Position numbers and translations under genes: made by a program. From an uncultured Bacteroidia bacterium (GTDB lineage: Bacteria; Bacteroidota; Bacteroidia; Bacteroidales; UBA932), in the NCBI GenBank assembly GCA_902767465.1, contig CACXHM010000101.1, forward strand, positions 1 to 6,938: a DNA stretch of 6,938 nucleotides, given 5' to 3'. Positions within the stretch are counted from its first letter, which is position 1; each line of letters opens with the position of its first letter. The notes beneath the pieces are model-generated. The model made no database searches and was not told the origin of the DNA. It worked only from the letters and a program-made list of their open reading frames with translations. Of the stretch, positions 1 through 5,375 are shown piece by piece.

Positions 1-185
1 AATGGCCAGAGTTTGCTCCTGCAGGCAAAATCGTCGCCGAGCACATCCTAAAACATGGCGTACGCATCAACGACGGTGCCATATACGGCGATCCGTCCGG
101 AGTCCGTATCAACCTCGCATGTCCCGAAGCCACAATGAAAGAAGGCCTCCGGCGCATTGCCGAAGGCCTCTCAGAACTGATCTGA
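1..185 (+). CDS. MalY/PatB-family PLP-dependent aminotransferase / C-S lyase, C-terminal end (partial)
   Basis: The first complete codon is at 3 and the frame runs 60 codons to a TGA at 183-185; the rest of the gene lies to the left of the window. The visible tail contains GVRINDGAIYGDPSG followed by VRINLACPEAT and KEGLRRI. This matches the C-terminal small domain of fold-type I PLP enzymes of the MalY/PatB group, where the Arg of the R-I/L-N-x-A-C-P motif binds the substrate carboxylate. Family members cleave cystathionine or cysteine (beta-C-S lyase) or act as aminotransferases; the PLP lysine and substrate pocket are not visible, so the substrate cannot be stated. The gene is convergent with the porin gene and ends 7 bases from its stop, so it is not part of the - strand operons. 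A different open frame starting at base 2 is a shadow: its product resembles nothing and is rich in Arg. A class I/II aminotransferase of another subgroup is the main alternative. Confidence 0.75.
   Translation, partial: WPEFAPAGKIVAEHILKHGVRINDGAIYGDPSGVRINLACPEATMKEGLRRIAEGLSELI
133..169 (-). terminator. Possible rho-independent terminator of the transporter-porin unit, inside the opposing gene
   Basis: On the - strand, 169-143 can fold as AGGCCT (169-164) paired with AGGCCT (148-143), an A/C mismatch (163/149), then a 4-bp GC stem (162-159 with 153-150) around a 5-base loop. The fold is followed by TCTTTCATTG. It begins about 24 bases after the porin stop. The stem is GC-rich but the T tract is interrupted, and the same bases encode the end of the PLP enzyme (KEGLRRIAEGL), so the symmetry could be a coding coincidence. 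On the + strand no T run follows, so it would act only for leftward transcripts. Confidence 0.35.
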
Positions 186-196
186 ATCAAGATCAG
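177..196. other. Short inverted repeat spanning both convergent stop codons
   Basis: CTGATCT at 177-183 is the exact reverse complement of AGATCAG at 190-196, with a 6-base spacer (184-189). It covers the TGA of the PLP gene (183-185) and the TGA of the porin gene (195-193). The stem is only 7 bp with three GC pairs and lacks a T run on either side, so it would be a weak bidirectional terminator at best. An overlapping alternative fold, TCAGA 171-175 with TCTGA 181-185, competes with it. Confidence 0.3.
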
Positions 197-1452
197 AACG
201 TATATTTCAGCAAGCCCTGCACGCGGTGATTGGTAATCCAGTGCAGCCCGTCTTCATACAAACCGGTGTTCAGATTGATTCCCAGAGACTTGTCTCCGTA
301 CTGAACGCTGGTAAGTTCGTACTCCAGGCCGAACGCCACCTTGCCAAGGTTGTAGATCACGGTGGGGGTCAGACGATACATCTGATTGAAATTCTGGAGA
401 CTGTTGCCGCTGAACCAGAAACCGACCGGCTTCCCGGTACCGTCGTCGGCAAGGGCTTCCCTGGTACCGAAATTCTTTACGTAGCCTGCGAACAGGATGC
501 CCTGCAACTTCTTTCCGTAGCAGAGACTCAGCCAACTCGAAGAGTTGCGGGTAGGAGTATACTCCCAGTCATCACCCGGCGTATCCGAAACGCCATAGCC
601 GCCATTCAGGTTCACATGGTCTCCGGCTTCGGCAAAAACGCTCTTGAACTTGACGCTGAAAAGGTCTTTCGCGTACTGAGCATAGAGGAAAGGAGTAACG
701 GTGGTGATGCGGTCTTTCACGAAACCGGTGGCAGCGTCGTAGCACCTCGGCTTGATGCTGAGCACGTCGACACCTGCGCGGAGCAGCAATCCGTCCGCCT
801 TATAATTCAGCCCGACATAGAGTTCGGGAGTATTGCCATACTTAATGTAGCTTGCACTTTTTCCTTCGGGGCCATTGGAGGCATACTGCATCTGCCAGAT
901 GGCCGCAGCGGTAAGGCTCAATGCATCGGAAAGCTTGTAATCAGCCTGGAAAAGAGGGGTGCGGCTGAAAGGGCCGAAAGGAGCACCGGTATTAAGGGAA
1001 AAGACATCGGGCATGTCGGCAGCCATGGGGTGCCAGCTCTGTCCGGCCTTGAAGGTCCAGTCGTTCTTGGCGAGGGTAACGAATGCCTGGCGCAGACGTA
1101 AGTTTGCTGTGCCGGTAACTTTATCGTTGCCGAGTCCGTTGTAGAAGTCGCCTTCCACGCGAGCACCCACCTTCCATCCTTCAACCTCATAGCCCTTTGC
1201 CTCTACCCAGATACGGGAAGTAAGGGCGGCGAAACGGGAATTGACATATCCGTTCACGTCATCTCCGTTCACAATATTCTCATCGTAGGGGACATAGGTG
1301 AAGAAATCTTCGGTAAGGCCTATCATTTTGCGGGTATCCACGGCATAGAAATTACGGATAAAACCATGGACCTCGATGCTGGGCTTGCTCTCCTGGGCAA
1401 CGCCGGGGAGGAAAACAAGCGAAAGGGCGAAAAAACTAAGTATCTTTTTCAT
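193..1452 (-). CDS. Outer-membrane porin-like beta-barrel protein (DcaP-like)
   Basis: The 419-residue product starts with a classical Sec signal peptide: MKK, a hydrophobic stretch to about residue 16, and a likely signal peptidase I site GVA|QE at 19/20. There is no lipobox Cys, so it is not a lipoprotein. The rest is rich in alternating hydrophobic/polar, Tyr/Trp/Gly strands and ends in Tyr-Thr-Phe, the terminal aromatic signal used for outer-membrane barrel assembly. Residues 118-143 (LRLRQAFVTL ... GQSWHPM) resemble the LRLRHAY ... GQTW strand-turn-strand of DcaP-like trimeric porins, some of which pass dicarboxylates and other small anions. The ATG at 1452 is followed directly by the signal peptide, fixing the start; no Shine-Dalgarno is visible. 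It lies 10 bases downstream of the DASS transporter gene, so the two are probably co-transcribed and may supply the same substrate across the two membranes. The barrel assignment is firm; the substrate is inference from context. Confidence 0.8.
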   Translation of the reverse strand: MKKILSFFALSLVFLPGVAQESKPSIEVHGFIRNFYAVDTRKMIGLTEDFFTYVPYDENIVNGDDVNGYVNSRFAALTSRIWVEAKGYEVEGWKVGARVEGDFYNGLGNDKVTGTANLRLRQAFVTLAKNDWTFKAGQSWHPMAADMPDVFSLNTGAPFGPFSRTPLFQADYKLSDALSLTAAAIWQMQYASNGPEGKSASYIKYGNTPELYVGLNYKADGLLLRAGVDVLSIKPRCYDAATGFVKDRITTVTPFLYAQYAKDLFSVKFKSVFAEAGDHVNLNGGYGVSDTPGDDWEYTPTRNSSSWLSLCYGKKLQGILFAGYVKNFGTREALADDGTGKPVGFWFSGNSLQNFNQMYRLTPTVIYNLGKVAFGLEYELTSVQYGDKSLGINLNTGLYEDGLHWITNHRVQGLLKYTF

Positions 1453-1462
1453 AAATCAACTG

Positions 1463-2911
1463 TTAAGCAAACGGGAAAAGTTTGGTGAGCCAGAAGAATC
1501 CAAGAACGAATCCGACTACACCGATTATGATACCGACCTTTGCCATATCTTTGGTTTCAACCAATCCGGTAGAAGCAGCGATGGCATTCGGAGGCGTAGA
1601 TATAGGGAAGAGCATTGCTATGGAAGCGCATACGGCGATGAAAGAGATCATGGCCTGGGTGCCTCCCAGTGCAAGGAAACTTGCATTGTTAGCAGCACCG
1701 GGATCCGCCATACCCTCTGCAACCACAATCAGGATAGGGATCAGCAAGGCGGCGGTAGCGGAGTTGCTGATGAAGTTGGAAAGGAAATAGCAGACCAGAC
1801 CTGCAACAATCAGCACGACGACAACCGACATACTTCCGAACGGGATTGCCTCGATAAGAACCTTGGCAAGACCTGTACCCTGCAGGGCGGTACCAAGGGC
1901 GAAACCTCCCGCCACCAACCAGAGCACGCTCCAATTGATTTCCTTGATGTCTTCTTTAGTAAAGATTCCAGTAGCTGTAAGCACCCCGAGAGGGATGAGC
2001 GCAACTACATTGGAATTGATATGGTGGATCTGCTCAGTCATCCACAGCAGGATCGTGCCGATGAAAGTAACCCAGACCACCGTGGTTTTCCAGTCTTTCT
2101 TATGCTTGTTTTCGGGTATGTTGAGCACAACCTCCTTGCTCTTGAAGGGGAAGAAAACCTGCAGCAGCACCCATGCGAAAATGATCATGATAAGCACGTA
2201 GGGCACCATCCTGAAAGTCCAGTCGGCAAATCCCACGGCCTTTCCGGCATCTTCCAGAAAACGCACGGCAGTGGCGTTAGGAGGAGTGCCGATAGGGGTG
2301 CCTATGCCACCAAGGTTGGCAGCCACGGGAATAGCAAGCGACAGACCGATACGACCCTTGTCATCGGAAGGAAGGGCTGCAAGAACCGGTGCCAGGAAAG
2401 CAAGCATCATAGCCGCAGTGGCGGTATTGCTCATAAACATGGAGAAGATGCTGATTACCAGCAGGAAACCAAGAAGAACCATTTTTGGTTTCTTTCCGAA
2501 AGGCTTCAGAAGGAAACGCGCCATGGTTACGTCCAGGCCATATTTTTCGGCCATAATGGCAAGGACGAAACCACCCAGGAACAGCATCACCACCGGATCG
2601 GCGAAAGATGCCATAAGGTCTTTGTAGTTCACAAGCTTGCCGGCTTCCGGATTGCAAAGAAAACCAAGTCCCTTGTTGGAAACCGTAAGAAGCGAAAGCA
2701 CAATAACCAGCAGAGATGTGGTCCAGTTTGGAATAATCTCAAAAATCCACATCAAAGCTGCAAACACAAAGAGAGCGATAACTCGCTGCTGGGTTGCCGT
2801 AAGGGCGTCGATCCCGAAGAAAGAAGTGGGAACTGCCCAGAGGAAAATCGTTGCTATGAGCACTATAGGCAATAGCACACAATACTTGACATTGAATTTC
2901 TTGTCAGACAT
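1463..2911 (-). CDS. SLC13/DASS-family Na+-coupled dicarboxylate (anion) symporter
   Basis: The 482-residue inner-membrane protein has many hydrophobic segments and the inverted-repeat signatures of the divalent anion:sodium symporter family. In repeat 1, SNTATAAMM begins at residue 161 (Ser161-Asn162-Thr163) and is followed by GGIGTPIGTPPNA (201-213). In repeat 2, ISNSATAALLIP begins at 381 (Ser382-Asn383-Ser384), followed by PISTPPNAIA (436-445). In the structurally known homologue VcINDY the two Ser-Asn-Thr motifs hold Na+ and the substrate carboxylates; here the second is Ser-Asn-Ser. The length is normal for bacterial members. The expected role is import of C4-dicarboxylates (succinate, malate, fumarate); sulfate or tricarboxylates are alternatives that sequence cannot exclude. 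The ATG at 2911 lacks a Shine-Dalgarno, as usual in Bacteroidetes. The gene lies behind the gdh terminator and its own likely promoter (2961-2991), and leads into the porin gene after 10 bases. Neighbouring KOR and GDH genes point to succinate or 2-oxoglutarate metabolism. Confidence 0.88.
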   Translation of the reverse strand: MSDKKFNVKYCVLLPIVLIATIFLWAVPTSFFGIDALTATQQRVIALFVFAALMWIFEIIPNWTTSLLVIVLSLLTVSNKGLGFLCNPEAGKLVNYKDLMASFADPVVMLFLGGFVLAIMAEKYGLDVTMARFLLKPFGKKPKMVLLGFLLVISIFSMFMSNTATAAMMLAFLAPVLAALPSDDKGRIGLSLAIPVAANLGGIGTPIGTPPNATAVRFLEDAGKAVGFADWTFRMVPYVLIMIIFAWVLLQVFFPFKSKEVVLNIPENKHKKDWKTTVVWVTFIGTILLWMTEQIHHINSNVVALIPLGVLTATGIFTKEDIKEINWSVLWLVAGGFALGTALQGTGLAKVLIEAIPFGSMSVVVVLIVAGLVCYFLSNFISNSATAALLIPILIVVAEGMADPGAANNASFLALGGTQAMISFIAVCASIAMLFPISTPPNAIAASTGLVETKDMAKVGIIIGVVGFVLGFFWLTKLFPFA

Positions 2912-2931
2912 GGTCAGGTTCGTTATTTGCG

Positions 2932-2960
2932 AAAAATGCCGCTTTACGGATAAAGCGGCA
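2932..2960 (-). terminator. Strong rho-independent terminator of the korA-korB-gdh unit
   Basis: On the - strand TGCCGCTTTA (2960-2951), loop TCCG (2950-2947) and TAAAGCGGCA (2946-2937) form a perfect 10-bp stem followed at once by TTTTT (2936-2932). It starts 26 bases after the gdh stop. No T run follows on the + strand, so it acts on leftward transcripts only. The terminator ends about 20 bases before the transporter ATG, which implies that the transporter needs its own promoter or depends on read-through. Confidence 0.85.
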
Positions 2961-2991
2961 CAAAGATACTAATTATTTATAAATAATTAAA
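2961..2991 (-). promoter_or_regulatory. Predicted Bacteroidetes-type promoter for the transporter-porin unit
   Basis: On the - strand TATCTTTG (2968-2961) is an exact match to the Bacteroidetes -7 consensus TAnnTTTG. Nineteen bases upstream is TTTA (2991-2988), one mismatch from the -33 element TTTG; the spacing is right for the housekeeping sigma factor of this phylum. By analogy with mapped Bacteroides promoters the start would be near 2957, a few bases into the left arm of the terminator stem. The -33 element overlaps the gdh stop codon. The leader to the ATG at 2911 would be about 45 bases. Confidence 0.6.
2970..2989. promoter_or_regulatory. 20-bp perfect AT-only palindrome in the promoter spacer (possible operator)
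   Basis: TAATTATTTATAAATAATTA reads the same on both strands over all 20 bases with no central spacer. It includes the gdh stop codon (2989-2987) and almost exactly fills the gap between the -33 and -7 elements. A dimeric regulator bound here would block or remodel the promoter. The lack of a loop makes an RNA hairpin unlikely to be its purpose. Pure AT composition raises the odds of chance symmetry, so the operator role is only a suggestion. Confidence 0.35.
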
Positions 2992-4330
2992 TTGTTCCCT
3001 GTTCCAACATTGCAGTTGCAACTTTCATGAAACCAGCGATGTTTGCACCCTTCACATAATCGATGCTGCCGTCAGCGCGTTCACCGAAGCGGACACACTG
3101 CTCGTGGATGCTCTGCATGATGTGATGCAGCCTGTCGTCCACCTCCTGGGCAGTCCAGCTGAGATGCTGTGCGTTCTGGGTCATCTCAAGACCCGAAGTG
3201 GCCACGCCACCTGCATTCACAGCCTTTCCCGGAGCGAAGAGCATGCCATTGTTCTGGAAGAAGTGGATAGCCTCAGGCTGGCATCCCATATTGGACACCT
3301 CACAGCAGCACCAGCACCCGTTTGCTTTCAGTTCACGGGCATCCTCTTCAGAAAGCTCATTCTGGAAAGCGCAGGGCAGGGCAATGTCGCAAGGAACGCA
3401 CCAGGCTTTCTTGCCGGCGGTGAACTTAGCCTTATCCGGGAAACGGTCTGCCATATCCTGAACCCTGTTGCGGTTGGAAGAACGCATCTCAAGCATGTAG
3501 TCGTTCATTTCCGCAGTCATTCCCTCAGGAACCTCACAGACACCGTCGGGGCCGGAGATGGCCACCACCTTGGCACCCAGCTGCATTGCTTTCTTTACTG
3601 CCCCCCAGGCCACGTTCCCGAATCCGGAAATGGCAACCTTACAGCCCTTGATATCCTTACCCGCCTTGTGCAGGACATGCTGGGTAAAATAAAGAGCACC
3701 GAAGCCGGTAGCCTCGGGACGCAGGATGGATCCGCCCCATGTCATGCCTTTGCCGGTAAGGACTCCGGTATGATACTCACGGGAGAGTTTCTGGTACATT
3801 CCATTCAAGAATCCGATTTCACGGCCACCGACACCGACATCACCGGCAGGGATATCCTGGTCAGGACCGATGCAGCGCCAGAGTTCAAGCATAAAAGCCT
3901 GGCAGAAACGCATGATTTCCGCATCGCTTTTACCCACTGGATCAAAGTCGGAGCCTCCCTTTGCACCTCCCATCGGAAGGGTGGTAAGGGCATTCTTGAA
4001 TGTCTGTTCGAAGCCCAGGAATTTGAGCATGGATGGCGTAACGGCCCGGTGGAAGCGGAGACCGCCCTTGTAGGGACCGATGGCGCTGTTGAACTGCACA
4101 CGGTAGCCAAGATTGGTCTGTACCTCTCCCCTGTCGTCAACCCAGGTAACGCGGAATGTGAAAATGCGGTCGGGCTCGACCATTCTTTCTACAATCTTGG
4201 CTTCCTCGAATTCAGGATGCTGATTGTAAACTTCTTCAATGCTTTCGAGCACTTCCTGCACAGCCTGAAGATACTCGCTTTCCCCAGGATGTTTGGCCTG
4301 GAGCATCGCCATTATTTCTGACGTTTTCAT
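2987..4330 (-). CDS. gdhA: Glutamate dehydrogenase, family I hexameric type
   Basis: The 447-residue enzyme interconverts 2-oxoglutarate + NH4+ + NAD(P)H and glutamate in the cytoplasm. Length and domains are normal: an N-terminal dimerisation/substrate domain, then a Rossmann domain with GFGNV at 236-240. All catalytic and substrate residues known from Clostridium symbiosum GDH are present, each shifted by one: Lys88 (GPYKGG), Lys112, Lys124 (PMGGAKGG), Asp164 (PAGDVGVGGR) and Ser379 (GGVATSG). Two residues characteristic of the NAD-specific clostridial enzyme are also present, Phe237 and Pro261 (ISGPDG); the NADP-specific E. coli enzyme has GSGNV and ASDSSG there. NAD(H) preference is therefore likely but not certain. 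An odd stretch, GCWCCCEVSNMGC at 338-350, replaces the usual AEGANMP region, and there are 13 cysteines in all. The gene begins 24 bases after korB with an A-rich leader and no Shine-Dalgarno, so it is probably co-transcribed with korAB, whose product is its substrate. A strong terminator follows the stop. Confidence 0.95.
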   Translation of the reverse strand: MKTSEIMAMLQAKHPGESEYLQAVQEVLESIEEVYNQHPEFEEAKIVERMVEPDRIFTFRVTWVDDRGEVQTNLGYRVQFNSAIGPYKGGLRFHRAVTPSMLKFLGFEQTFKNALTTLPMGGAKGGSDFDPVGKSDAEIMRFCQAFMLELWRCIGPDQDIPAGDVGVGGREIGFLNGMYQKLSREYHTGVLTGKGMTWGGSILRPEATGFGALYFTQHVLHKAGKDIKGCKVAISGFGNVAWGAVKKAMQLGAKVVAISGPDGVCEVPEGMTAEMNDYMLEMRSSNRNRVQDMADRFPDKAKFTAGKKAWCVPCDIALPCAFQNELSEEDARELKANGCWCCCEVSNMGCQPEAIHFFQNNGMLFAPGKAVNAGGVATSGLEMTQNAQHLSWTAQEVDDRLHHIMQSIHEQCVRFGERADGSIDYVKGANIAGFMKVATAMLEQGTI

Positions 4331-4354
4331 TGTTAGTGTTATTATTGCGGTTGG

Positions 4355-5374
4355 TTATTTTACCTCCCATGTGGCGCCGCTGTGGAGCAGGTCGTCCACG
4401 GAATGGATTTTCGATTTCTGCATGACTTCCTTGACCTGATCGCGGACTCCGTCGTCGTAGGTAATATCCTTGACATCGCGGATGACACCCAATGCTACAG
4501 GATAGTCCGGACCCTTCATGTCCACGAGAGCCATGTGAAGGCCGATATTGTCGGTATGTGCGTCGTGAACGAGAATATCCTCCTCGTTGTAGCCGCCCTC
4601 CCCTATACGCACGGCACGTATCTTCCGTCCGTCATATACAAGACCTCTGTCACGGTTCTTTCCAAAGATCATCTTTTCGCCATGACGCAGGACGATGGTC
4701 CTGTCTGCACGCACTTCGGGATCGGAAATATCACGATGGGCTCCATCGTTGAATATCACGCAGTTGGTCAGCATTTCCATTACGGATGTTCCGTCGTGCA
4801 GAGCCGCTGCGGTCATGATCTCTTCGTTGAGTTTGAGCTCCACATCGAGACTCCTTGCAAAGAAGGTTCCCTTGGCACCAAGCACAAGGCTTCCCGGATT
4901 GAAAGGATGCTCCACCGTTCCATAAGGTGAAGTCTTCGTAATGGCGCCGAACTTGGAAGTCGGAGAATACTGACCTTTGGTGAGTCCGTAGATTCGGTTG
5001 TTGAACAGGATGATATTGATATCGATGTTGCGCCGTATGGCATGTATGAAATGATTGCCACCGATTGCAAGGGCGTCACCATCACCACAGGCCTGCCATA
5101 CCGTAAGCCAGGGGTTGGCAACCTTGATGCCGGTAGATATTGCCGTAGCACGGCCGTGGATGCCATGGAATCCATAAGTATCCATATAATATGGAAGACG
5201 CGACGAACATCCGATACCGGACACTACCACGTAACGCTCCTTGGCATAGTCGAGGGACTCGCTCACTTTTGGAAGGGCTCTCTGCAGGGCGGCGAGTACG
5301 GCATGGTCGCCGCAGCCAGGGCACCAGCGGACCTCCTGGTCCGATTTGAAATCCTTGAAAGACAGTGTCGCCAT
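4355..5374 (-). CDS. korB: 2-oxoglutarate:ferredoxin oxidoreductase, beta subunit (TPP and 4Fe-4S)
   Basis: The 339-residue cytoplasmic subunit binds thiamine diphosphate and one [4Fe-4S] cluster and, with KorA, catalyses 2-oxoglutarate + CoA + oxidised ferredoxin to succinyl-CoA + CO2 + reduced ferredoxin, reversibly. The TPP motif starts at GDGDALAIGG (97-106) and ends with NN at 125-126, the expected spacing. Cluster cysteines are Cys18 and Cys21 (WCPGCGDH), Cys56 (GIGCSS) and Cys205; their spacing closely follows the four ligands known in archaeal (Sulfolobus) 2-oxoacid oxidoreductases. It lacks its own ferredoxin domain, as is normal for this two-subunit class. The ATG at 5374 is one base after the korA stop and is preceded by an unusually good Shine-Dalgarno (5383-5391), which fixes the start. 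Specificity for 2-oxoglutarate is inferred from family resemblance and the adjacent glutamate dehydrogenase; pyruvate or branched-chain 2-oxoacids remain possible. Confidence 0.9.
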   Translation of the reverse strand: MATLSFKDFKSDQEVRWCPGCGDHAVLAALQRALPKVSESLDYAKERYVVVSGIGCSSRLPYYMDTYGFHGIHGRATAISTGIKVANPWLTVWQACGDGDALAIGGNHFIHAIRRNIDINIILFNNRIYGLTKGQYSPTSKFGAITKTSPYGTVEHPFNPGSLVLGAKGTFFARSLDVELKLNEEIMTAAALHDGTSVMEMLTNCVIFNDGAHRDISDPEVRADRTIVLRHGEKMIFGKNRDRGLVYDGRKIRAVRIGEGGYNEEDILVHDAHTDNIGLHMALVDMKGPDYPVALGVIRDVKDITYDDGVRDQVKEVMQKSKIHSVDDLLHSGATWEVK

Positions 5375-5375
5375 A

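Noticed and set aside
141..170. Direct repeat GAAGGCCTC (141-149 and 162-170) as an attachment site or repeat element
   Set aside because: The copies lie in frame 21 bases apart within the end of the PLP gene, encode similar Glu-Gly-Leu tripeptides, and take part in the hairpin; nothing mobile is nearby.
226..1101. A 291-codon open frame on the + strand opposite the porin gene
   Set aside because: In-register shadow of the porin, which has a signal peptide and terminal Phe; no independent start signal or domain is visible.
1546..1553. TATCTTTG on the + strand, an exact match to the Bacteroidetes -7 element
   Set aside because: It lies inside the transporter coding sequence, has no TTTG-like element at the proper distance upstream, and leads into no + strand gene.
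1376..2875. A 499-codon open frame on the + strand opposite the transporter gene
   Set aside because: It is the in-register shadow of a clear DASS gene. Its product is hydrophilic, rich in His, Lys and Glu, with no recognisable domain, and its openness is explained by codon bias in the real gene.
3104..4321. A 405-codon open frame on the + strand opposite gdh
   Set aside because: Same cause as above; the - strand encodes an intact glutamate dehydrogenase with all catalytic residues, and the antisense product resembles no family.
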